From: Elysia chlorotica
Lineage: Eukaryota; Mollusca; Gastropoda; Plakobranchidae
Assembly: GCA_003991915.1 (NCBI GenBank)
Contig: RQTK01000212.1
Coordinates: forward strand, 272,021-336,020
DNA: 64,000 nt
Reading direction: 5' to 3'
Part shown: positions 43,445 to 55,300 of the stretch, one piece after another
How the letters are laid out: each line of letters opens with the position of its first letter
Numbering within the stretch: the stretch's first letter is position 1
Translations under genes and position numbers: made by a program
Notes under the pieces: generated by a model
Seen by the model: only the letters and a program-made list of their open reading frames with translations
Told to the model about the DNA's origin: nothing
Databases searched by the model: none

Positions 43445-43565
<121 letters not shown>

Positions 43566-44124
43566 TCTCTTTTATCTGTCTCTCTCTCTCCCCTTCTCTC
43601 TCTCTCTCTCACTATATATTTATATATATATATATAAACTATCTATCTCATTTTCACTCACTCCGATCAGACATATTTTGTCCAATTTAATTCGCCCCCA
43701 ATTGGGTCGGTGTCATTAGGCCTGAAATGTACCGATTGAGACAGAACTAACACAGTAGGTCTACTATCTCTATGTTGTAACACACACAAAAAATGTCAGA
43801 CGTCAATCTTCGGACCCGTCTGCAATATAGATTTATTGCTGACGTTGGGCGTAAGGGATCCAACTCACTCCCTCATTTTCTCGCTTTAAAAAGTATCAGG
43901 CACCCAATAATTATCAGCTCTCATCATTCAAAGGGAGCAAACCTCGTCTTATGTAACGTCTCCACGTCCTGAGTTTCCATGTATGGTTGGAGGTTTCATC
44001 AAACGACTGATCCCAGGACTGAAAAATTTAAGTGTTCAGGTATAAAGCGAGTTCATGTGTATCAGATGACCAAGTTGAATTGTGACCAACCCATGATAAG
44101 AAAAGAGATTGCCTGAACCGAACA

Positions 44125-44210
44125 TAAGGCCTTCTGATTGGAAGCCGGGAGCTCCGTCGACTCAACAGTCGCGCTCTCTGATCCCACCATCAATCTGGCA
44201 AGGAAGCTGC
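44125..44210 (-). mobile_element. tRNA-like SINE remnant
   Basis: Minus strand has GGGATCAGAGAGCGCG followed by CCGGCTTCCAATC, resembling degraded A and B boxes. Confidence 0.3.
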
Positions 44211-44565
44211 AGTAAGTTCTGGCTTTGTTTGATCTGTTCGTTTATTATCTATGTTGTTTGTTTTGGGTTGTTTTTTTCGGATTTTTTTGTGTGTGTTTTT
44301 TTTCAGGTTTCAGTTCGAATCTTAGACGGTGCCTCAGCCTTCGTCTTCAAGAAACCTTCGATAGACAGAACCATTTAGCGGTTACATTTCCTCGTCATTC
44401 CACTGGTAAAACATAAATGAAAACACCCCCCCCCCCCTTTTTTTTTTTTTTTCTCTCTTCTTTTCCCCCCAACCACCACCCAAAAAAAATTCTGTTCACA
44501 ATATGAACACTGTGATGTGCTTATCTCCACCCTCCATTAACACACCACGTAACCGCTAGCGGTTG

Positions 44566-44600
44566 CTGTTGTTGTTGTTGTTGTTGTTGTTGTTATTGTT
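44566..44600. repeat. GTT microsatellite
   Basis: Short (GTT)n, with related impure sequence to 44620. Confidence 0.9.
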
Positions 44601-45454
44601 GTTGCTGTTTTTGTTGTTTTGGGTTGACACTCACGAAGAGTCGTTTTACATACAGAAATTTGCGCTTGGTTCAATGTTATTAGCCAAGAAACGGTAATGT
44701 TATAAAACTGTGTGGGTTAAGTATTTTTCTTTCCATGAGGATGAGTAAACGCTAACATGAGATTGTTTTTCGTTCTGTAATTCAAAACACCCTGAGGCAG
44801 CTGATTTCACATAAGTTTTGAAAACTGAAAAGTGAACTGTCTCTGTTGGTAAACAAAAAATCTATGAGTCATTGGTTTAAAGCGGGCAGTATTTTTCTTT
44901 TTGGGATTTCGATAAATGAGTTAATGAAATCAAATGAGTCAAAATAATTGTAGTATCACATGATAATTATTAGAAAAGCTAATTTTCATATTTTGTTATA
45001 ACAGAAAGTGTTTTTTTTTTTTTTTGCATAAAACAATCACACTTTTGTGCCTTTTGTTTATTCTTCTTCGTAGTAGTTTAGCAACACATCTGAAATCGAT
45101 ACTTATTCAACACCAGTAATCGCCCGTATTTGTTAAATCCTAGATCTTCGCTTTGCATGGCTTCGGTTCACTTCGCAAGTTCGCAGTTCGTTGTGAGTAT
45201 CAAAATCGTTATTGCAGTCACGCTGCATTGATTGTTCGCTCCGCGCACAGCAGCCAGTGAGTAAACTCACTTCAAAAAGTGTTCGGTGTATGAGATAGAT
45301 AATATCTCCCGCAGAAAAAGATCACATCAGCTGTGAGTTGATCCATAAGCCTCTTTACCCACCGGTTTACACCACACTGAGGCTAAACTCCCCCTATTGT
45401 TAGAATAATTTTATTTGCTGTAGCCTACTAAATTAAATACTATTTCTACTCTCG

Positions 45455-45460
45455 GTAAGT
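45455..45460 (+). other. Candidate donor of a 5' UTR exon of the lipid-kinase gene
   Basis: CTCG|gtaagt is close to the donor consensus. The first coding exon begins at an acceptor (tcctccacag, ending 46302), so a noncoding exon must lie upstream; this donor would give an 848-bp intron. Inference only. Confidence 0.35.
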
Positions 45461-46331
45461 GCGTATTCAACATAAACTTAGTTTAAAATTCACCCACAAC
45501 ATAATCTAGATCTAGATCTTATTCTATCTGGAGCAATCTACAAGTGAATGTACAGCTTTTAGATTTACAATAATTATTAAAAAAATAACAACTTAATATT
45601 CATCTTAAGCCTGGATAACATCCCTTTTATTGGTTTATTTAAAGTGGTTTAAGCTACAATTTTCTGTTATCAAAAAGGTGTGTACTCTCAATGCTCTAAC
45701 ATTTTTTTTTATTTGGTTTATAAAAAAATCACCTGTTTGCCTCTTACTAGTTTAATTATAATATAATTATAATAATAGTTTTAATGTGACATTACGTTTA
45801 ACCTGACAGTCCACGCACTTCGCATTTAAACTAAAGTCCACTAATGGATATATTCTTTCTTATATTATTGTCATTGAGCAAGTTATAAATAAGTAAAATC
45901 TGATTTATTTTTGTAGTTTTAAGATTTAACAAAAAGAATTTTAATTTTTTTAAAATATAAATTCATTTTTTTGTAAGTTTAAAGATCTAAACATGTAACT
46001 CTATTTAATTTTAAAAAGTTAGCGCATTTTTTACTTCACCATGATACTGATCTAACAAACACACTGATGCTAATTTCAAAATTACATCTCATCCCAGTTA
46101 GGGTATGGGGAGGAGTCATTTAAAATATAAATTAAGAAATGATTGTTTAAAAAAAAAAGATTTGTTGATCAGAGACTGTTGTATTTATGAAAATCTCATT
46201 CATAGAATAATAGACTCTATTATATGTAGCTAATGTAATCCAATGATGCCTTTATCGTTTTTGTCATTTGACTTTATAAATACTTTTCTTTTTCCTCCAC
46301 AGTTAAAAGTATTTTTTCGTGAAGTTTCATC

Positions 46332-46359
46332 ATGACAGAGAATCAGCCAATAAAACAAG
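46332..46359 (+). CDS. Lipid kinase exon 1 (residues 1-9)
   Basis: The exon begins at acceptor cctccacag (46302); ATG at 46332; MTENQPIKQ; donor CAAG|gtaagg, phase 1. Confidence 0.8.
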
Positions 46360-49300
46360 GTAAGGCCAAACTTCTTACGGAACATAAGAATAACAGATGT
46401 TATGTGAATGCTTTGCTCAATGTATTAAACTATTGAACATGAGGTACCTATATAAAGAATTATAGAGGAATATCGTTTTTATTTTTTTTTAACAGGATTG
46501 TTGCACCTTCATTGTACACACCATGTCTATATACTTTTGTAAATTAATATCAGATTTAAGCTACACGGTAGTTCAATTTTTGTGATGCCCAAAATTCAGA
46601 GAGTAAATCAATTTGAACCTTCCACTTCCACCCATTAAATGACAAACATAAAAAATTATGTGGGTGGGAGACAAAATTTAAGAAAGAAATAAGAAATTCT
46701 TCAACATCCTTATCAGATGAACTGCCAGAGGCTGAGAGGCCTCATACAACAATGGAGAAAAATAATGAGAGAGGGGAGCTCATAATGTCTGCATCAGTCA
46801 AGTTCTCCAATCACGACATGAATCTTGTAGTCTACGAACAAGGCTTAGCAATTGAGGAGCTCAATGATCCAGAAAGGGGGAAAACCATGAAGACCAAAGG
46901 TTTGTCTCAGCCATTAAGTTTTAAAAACTTGTTGTTTAGCATAAATGGGTAACAACTTCACAAAATGAGTCAATATTTATGTTGTTTAGGCTTAACTAAG
47001 AAATATACATATACATAGTATCCAGTTATATAATCTAAAGTTTATATAAAACAGTGACTGTGAAGTAAAAAAAAAAAAAGGAATTTGTGCTTCAAAGATA
47101 ATTTATATAAAACCATAGTTTGTCTGAAGCCGTGTTAAGCAGATAATCTTAAGCAGATTCTGCTGTATTCAAATAATGGCAAAATTTGAACTGCATCAAA
47201 TCAAATTAAGCTTTATCATTCTTGTAATGTTTTTTTCCCTAATCTCAGTATTTTATTTTTTAGCGATGCTGGCGGTAGCTAGAGTTGTTTTGTGTCTTGT
47301 GTATTTTAGAAACGAGATAGGATATTATACAACTAAGGGGACAAATTGTGCAAGTTATTGTACAGTTTGCTGACATAGATATTGAACATTTAGATTTTTG
47401 TGCTATATTATATAGTGGAAAGACATTTTGTGTTTGTTGAATGCTTGTGTGATATAATACGAAATTGCAAGTCATATCATTACCTTCAGTAATATAAATT
47501 GGTCCGATGTTTGGATTCCATATTTTCAAAGCTTCAAACCTTTCTCGACATTCCAAATATATGGTTTGGATAAAAAAAAAATCATTTTTTGTCTTGCTTT
47601 TGACAACTAATGCTATTGCTCTCTTGTTTAGACCTAAATTTCCAATGGTGTGATGTCATTACGGCTCAGAACTCTTCTGAAAAGGATCCAAAGAAGCAGA
47701 TGTTAACCGTTCATTACATGGAAAAACAGAAGAATAAAGCTCTGAGGACAAAATCTGTGGCTTTAACAGTTACTGGAGACAATTTTGACAGTATTTTAAA
47801 CAGCATTCAAGATCAGTGTCGAAAAGGTTTGTCTTTAACACTTAGTCATGATTTTATGAATATTTACATAATCCAAAGCTTCAGAATTTTGTTCAGCCTT
47901 ATATCAAGAAATGCATAGGAATTGTTCGTGAGAAGATTTTAAAAAATGAGAGAAAATATGATTGATTAGATACAAATTTCTGCAACACATTATGGAACAT
48001 ACTTTATTTGATCGCTGAGTCTATATCAGTCATATCAATTCAGTATTGCTATTGCTGTTAGAATTAATAAGTCAGATTACTAAGTAGCAACTTTGATGCA
48101 GTAGTAGATTGAAACCTTATCTTATTGGTGTTTTTTTTTTTTTTTGTTGGTGGAAAAAGAGAGGGCCGTAGTCACACTAAGTGATTTATAATGTGGTTAA
48201 GGCAAAAAGTAAGATGGTGAGAAAAAAATGTTTATCAACAATTGTAATGGTAAGTTTTATCATGGAATGGAATACTTTTTTAAAATGAAGCTTTACAGTC
48301 TCAACTCAGACTTGCAACTTGCAATTATCTTTTCGTGAAGTCATTATTTTAAAAAATACACAAAAAAAACAATAAATATTACACTATCACAGTTTGCACT
48401 TGAGTTTTGCATTCTGTCTCCTTTATCACTATTTACCATGCCACTCGCTATAGTATAAGTTTAAATAATAAAGAACTGCTACTCATTTTTTGTGTCACAG
48501 CTTCAATGAGTGATTTCCATCAGTTGTTCTTTACATCAATACAATCGTTGCCACTCGCATCAATTTTAACCAATTGTTTTCATTGTCATGGCAATCTTTA
48601 ACATTAGCATTATAATCATTATTTAATCAAGAGGTAAGATTAAATTCTATTTTTCTTTAATCTTCAGTCCCCAATAGACCCAAGAAGCTGTTTGTCTTGA
48701 TCAACCCCATTGGAGGGAACCGCAAAGGTGTGCAGTTCTATGAGAAGAAGATTGCACCAATTTTTGCATTGGCTAACTGTGAGACTACTGTGAAAAGTGA
48801 GAATTTTTTCCCCCTCTCTTTTATTGCAAAACTTAAAACTGTTTTAAAAAAATAAAATAAAGAGGAGTTTGTCACATTAGACATTAAGATTATGGTGGTT
48901 TAGTTTTGAACTGTAATATTTTTGTTACAAAGAAATTGTAAACTTATGCAATTCTATGTACTATTAATATAGGAAATCCTTCTTTTATATCCTTGTCCAA
49001 ATGTTATTTCCAATAATTATATTTAAAAAATATATTAATATCAGCCTCAGAAAGAACTCACCAATAGCAAAATAAATGATTAAGGTTTCTTTCAAAAATA
49101 AGTTTCACAAGATTAACTAATTGTATGGACACAAAAGACCTTCTAAAGTGTCATTTTGTCTTATTTAATAAATCTTTTTTTCTCTACATTACAGCATCGG
49201 AGAGAGCAAAGCATGCATTAGAAATTGGAGAGACTCAAGATTTCACAGGTTATGATGGGTAAGTGCTACCTTTTGAAGTAGATTTCAATACTAGTTTAAG

Positions 49301-52300
49301 ACAATCACACAGCACATGCTACTATTTTTCACACATTTTTTTCTGCGTTTCTTTTCAATATAACATTAGAAAGTCAAGGGTGGCAAATGAAACATAGGGT
49401 TAGCAGTTGGTGATGGGTATTGATGCCTCAAAAATCACTCTTTTTTTCTTTGCTATGTATTTTCATGATTAAGTAATTTCACAAAAACTTTTAATTATAG
49501 AAAAATTGGTACTCATGACAGCCTCTTAATGTGCATCTTTTCTTTCTATTTTGAATATATGCCACGGATAAAAGGTGAAGTTATCACCTGTTATCTTTCA
49601 AGAACAGATGTATACTTTTTCACTTATATGTAACAAAAATATTAAGAAACAGTGAAGTTTACAGTTTTTGTCAAAGACTGAAGGAAAGAAGAACACAAGT
49701 TACTTCTCTTTTTTTCCATGAATTATTTTTATATAATAAAATATAATACTTTTGAATCTAAGATTTTGATTATGGTATTAATCAAATCTTAGATTCAAAA
49801 GTATTATATAGGCCCAGGTTCTTTGACAAATTTATGGTGCCAAAAATCATATATCAGATGAATAGTCATCCTAACCATAATAGTGCCATAACAAAATTCA
49901 CTGAGAGTGAGTGGATGGTAGCATATAAAATGATATTAAAAATGTTTGTGCACAACTTTTGTTACCTTTTTTGGTGTGAAATCACTCCAGAATTATCTGT
50001 GTGAGTGGGGACGGACTTTACCAAGAACTGATGGAGGGGTATCTGAAGCAGCTGCAAAAAATGCATGGGGTGGACTTCAATGATCCCATGGCGAAATTGG
50101 TCAAACCAAGCATCCCGTTTTGTTTGATTCCAGCAGGTTTGCAAGTCTCTTCAAACTTTGAAAGCTGCATTTACGATCATTGAATTTTTTTGTTTTTTTT
50201 GTAATGACCATATGATATGAGGCAAAGTGGTCTTTTGGTTTAACATATAAGCCATCTACTCTCTGTGTGATGCATCAAGTTCATGGTTCTAAATAATTTG
50301 AACTAATATAAACTTAAGAGTGTGCTTCCTTTAAAATGTAAAATATTTCTAAGTAGTTGATAATGTTTTAATATTTTTAATCCCTCAGGCTCTAGTAATG
50401 GGACTGTGCGCATTACAAATGATGGAGTCGTTGACCTGGAGACTTCTGCACTCAGAGTTTTGCGGGGTAAGTAGCAACCATTGAAAAGAGGCACTGGTTT
50501 TGTCAAACTCTTATCAGTTATGAAAACAGACATATTTGAGTATTCAGAATTTAAGACACCATTCACAAAAAAATAATTGAAGTTGAAAAACTGTAATGTG
50601 TCAACCACTGGCTCAAAGAAGTGGGAAAGGAAGTAAATCTGTCTTTCTTTGGCCCTTCATTTTTAACTATAATTAGAACTTGTTTGTTTGGTTTGGTTTG
50701 GTTGGTTGGGTTTTAACGTCCAACATCAGCAACTTATAGGTTATCTCGTGGATGGGCACCAAGACGGATGTCTGACAATTTTATGTGCTGCCACACACGA
50801 GACAGGGTGGGGATACCATGACTCCTGTCTCAGCCGGTCACATTATACTGACACCCGCCCAACCAGTAGGGATTGCAACAGCCAGGATTCGAACTCGGGA
50901 CCTTTTGCGTCGGAAGCCGATGTTCTACCCCTGGGCCACCGCGCCCCCCAACTTGTTTGTTTTAAAGAACAAATATTTTAGTTAAATTTGCAAAATTGGG
51001 TTCTTAAGATATTTTTTTAATAGAAACGTATAGAAAAGTTTTGATAAATCAGATGCAATGAAAATTTTTACTTAACATTTTCAGGTGAAATTCATCCGTT
51101 AAATATTGTGACAGTACATGAACCTGGAAAGCTAGTTGGTGTGTGTGGACTGGCCTTTGGGATTGGACTGATCACCGACTTATTGAAACATTCTGATGAA
51201 AGGCGCTGGATGAAGAAGGCTCGCTATGTCTGTATGTTTACACAGAGAGCAGTGTTTCAATCAATTTTCTCCATGTGTATACTTTTTTGGAGATATGCAC
51301 AAAGTACCACCTTAAAGATAGTTCTGACCATTTCATCTAGATAGGTTAAGGTTTGCTCATTCATAAGCATCCAACTTTTCTCAGAATTTTATGCAGCCCT
51401 GCTAGTGTATAGTGTAGCATGATCATGGGTGGGAGAGTGCCGACTGCAGCCGCCATATATAGACATTTCACAATACCACTTGCCGGCTTACACTTTTTAC
51501 AGCCAACTAGACCAATCACGTTAATAAGACTTTTGATACAGGATTTGTCATAAAAAGTGGCATTTTCAAAGAAGAGAAAAAGTATGTCAGTCTCAAATCT
51601 GCATAAATTACAAACATTTCCAGAATTTTGCCCATCATGAACATTATTTAGCTTGCAAAAGTGCAATGTTTCAGTTAGGGTTTCCAATTATAGACTTTAT
51701 TAAGGTTTTAATGAATCTGTGTAAAAAGCAGATTTGCAGAGGTACGGTAATGGTAACGGTACCTAAGAAAAAAACGATGGATTGCAGGTTTTTCCGGAAA
51801 ATTTTCCAAAATTTACTTGCACTTCACTTTTAAAAATGTTTTGCTCCCACCCATTATTTCATTTGATAGAGGCTTTGTATGCCTTATTGTCTCTACCCAA
51901 AGAGTATTAAATCTGACTGCATTTTCTAAGATTGTTTTCATTTAAGGAGACTAAAACCAAAAAAGTATAAGGATTATACTGTATGTGAAGGGTTTGATGT
52001 TTCAACCTGATAGTTCCTTTTAGTTACTTTTTGACATCTCATTTTACACTTTTAAGCCATAACATGTTATTATTTTTCTTTAAAATGTTCATGTTATTTC
52101 CTTTTTTAGATTCCATTGCAGCTGTGTTGCTGAAGAAGAGGAGAATGTATGAAGCTCAAGTTGAATATATACTGGATGAAGATGAAGGCAAAAGGTACCA
52201 ACATAGATAGCTATCACTCCTGTGTCCCTTTTGTATTTATTGGAATGGAGCATAATCATGTTTCAGAGTACACATTTGTGAAGAATCATTTCTTTAATTT

Positions 52301-55300
52301 TAGAAGAAAAAACTTATCGAAACCTAGAGTACAGATGCTGAACAATAAAGCTTCCATCTATTTCCTGATATATTTTGTTTTCCTCCCCAGTCCTCTGTCT
52401 GCAGAAGATGGAACAGAACAGCCCACTAAAGGTGAATCCACGAATCCGGATTTTCATGATAGACTCCATTAGTTAAATTTTAATACATGATTGTAGTTTA
52501 TGCCTATACTAAAAGATCCTATGAGTAAAAAATTTGTTCAACATCATTTGATATATATATTAAGATAAACCATTTATCTTCTTATAATTACTGATGTCTT
52601 CTTAATGTCAAATACTGCAACTAAGCAGGTTGCTGGTGTTATAAGGAGGTGAAAATTATGAAGTCCAATAATAAGTCAAAGTTATCTTGACTTAGTGCCT
52701 TCTTCATCCTAGTACTTCGACCTGGATATCTCAACAGCTTTTTTAATATGGGTAGTAAAACTCGTCCACGGCTTTCCGTCTTGTGCTTTAGATCTCCAGG
52801 TCTCTTTGATGTTTTAGCAGGTGTGACGGGCATAGTTAACCCATTATGTAAAACATTTACAGATCATTTTTTGTGGTCAAAATCTGAACTTGTTTACATG
52901 ACATCTATCAAATGTATACATGAATTCTCACCCTCAGAGTGGACAGAATTTAACCCTGAGGGAAAGCGCTATGCCTGCACAGCCTTCCTAGTGAGCCGGA
53001 TGGTGGATGTGGGGAACAAGACGATTGCACATCCGTACAGTGACAGCGGAGTCCTCGTCCTAGACACTGGCTGCTCAAACTTCGGCTTCTTCAAATATGC
53101 TCGCACAATGACGACACAAAGTCCAGCTGTTTGTATTAAGTTTACTATTATCAAATGTGTGGTGGTCTAGAAATATGAGACTAATGTCAAGTTTGACCAG
53201 TCCAAGAAACACAGTATGGCTTTAACCTTTTCCCATCGCATGCCTCTCGTGCGTTTTATTTTTTGGAATTTATAAACTGTAAAAGAAGAGTATATTGATG
53301 CGCGCAACAATTGTGAGATGTGATGGCAAAAGGTTAAGAAGTTTTAGTCGATAATGAATTTCTTAACTTTTAAACAAGGCATAGCACACTCAAATATTAA
53401 GATATATATATGTATTTTTTCAATTTTAAAAGCTACATACCTAGAATAAGCTTGAATTTGACATAGTACCAATATCTAAATATAGTCATTGTGACCTCAT
53501 GGCTTATTTAAGCAGGCCAACACACCTGTTCTTATCTACCCGTGTTCGGGTGTTCAGAAAAATGTAGTAGCTGCTAAGTTGAAATGGTCATACATGTTTA
53601 ATGTAGCTATTATTATACTCTTTCAAATTAATTTTTTTTTAATTAATTGAAATAATTACAATAAGAATTTTCTTTAAATTTTATGTGTTCCTTCTTTTTA
53701 ATTTCATGCTATCCTTTAATTTCCACTAATGACTATTAAAAAAAATAGGGCCCACAGATATCACATCCTAAGGACAAGGGTACAAATTATGAAGCATGAT
53801 TAAGGTTAATGCTCTGACCAATATCCAAACATGATGAAACCATTGTGGTCTCCCAAGACTGGAGTCTAGAAGGACCATGATTGTGGTCTCCCTAGACTCT
53901 ACCATAATATTGATATTATAACCTGAAATTGTTCCTTACTGCATTACAAAAATTTAGAACTACCCATTTATGTTTTATTTCTCTCCTTTTTCTTGTATAT
54001 ATTCCAGGGTGACATTGCCAACCTAAACATCAAGGACAAAGCATTGGGTTTGAGGGTCAAGATTTTGAGAGAAGAGGCTAGTGAAATTGAAAATGATGAG
54101 ACAGGGGGCGAAAATAAGGAAGATGCCAAAGCTGTTGAAGAGGGCAATGCAGAAAAAAGAGGGGATGTTGAAGCTGTGACAGAATCGGATAATGTCATCA
54201 AACAAGATGATAATGAGAGTAGCAAACCTGTGGAAACTATGGAATCTGGCAAAGAGGAAGGAACAGATGAGCAGAAAGATGAAAATAGAGAAGATGAGCA
54301 GAAAGATGAAAATAGAGGAACAGATAAACAGAAAGATGAAGGTAAAGCAGCAGATGAGCAGAAAGATGAAGGTAATGATGAAGGCAAAAGAGATAATGTG
54401 CAGAAAGATGAAGGTAAAGGTGATGTGCAGAAAGATGAAGGTAAAGGTGATGTGCAGAAAGATGTAGATAAAAGTGATGTACAGAATGTTGCAGCTAGCA
54501 AAACTGATGAAGCCAAAGTGAACGGTTTTAAGAGTGAGGCTGGGAAGAAAAGGAATAAGAAGGTCGAGGCACTTGCAAGAGCGACAGCACGTGACAGTGA
54601 GTTGGAGCATTACATCTATCTAGACGGAGAGATCAGGCGTATCGATGGCCTTCAGTTTGAGTGCAGGTAGATAACTTTTTTTTATTATTTAATACAATGG
54701 ATTTCAACAACTTCAATAAAAATTTTAATGTTCGTACATGTATTGCAGTTCAATGTTGCCTAAATATGATTTCAGGTACATGATTTTATCTGAGAAGTAT
54801 ATCAAAATGTTCAACTGCCGTGATGGGGCTTATTCTGGTTGAAGAAGGGATATTATACATGATTTTATCTGAGAAGTATATCAAAATGTTCAACTGCCGT
54901 GATGGGGCTTATTCTGGTTGAAGAAGGGATATTATCTGTACATTTTCAACATCACTGAATTTAATTATAAAATTGGATTTTAAATTGCTTTGCATTCAGT
55001 GGCTCTTTTGTGCAATTAAAAAGAAAATATACACTGATACAGATGTCAAAGTGTCGTTTGGAATGGCGAAATCAGTAATTTCAAGCATGTACAATATACT
55101 TAAAAGATAGCTATCTTGTCACAAAAGATCAGAGGTCATAAAGTGGTAAAAGTACTTTTGAAAATTTATTTTTAATGAGCTTGATTTGGTTTAAAATCAT
55201 CCATGATGTACTGCAGTATCAATAAATTGTAGCTAGTTGAACACGTCCATTATATACTCAAACCTAATTAATAGATAAAAAGATTTTTTTTTATGGATGA

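Noticed and set aside
44109-44378. Plus-strand frame with donor GCA|gtaagt (44212) and acceptor tttttcag (44306)
   Set aside because: The splice motifs are good, but the sequence looks like a tRNA-derived remnant on the other strand and the peptide is unrecognised. It could be a noncoding exon of the kinase gene; not supported enough to call.
53968-54610. Long minus-strand reading frames opposite lipid-kinase exon 12
   Set aside because: They are reverse shadows of the QKDE-coding repeat; the plus-strand frame has splice sites, phase and homology.
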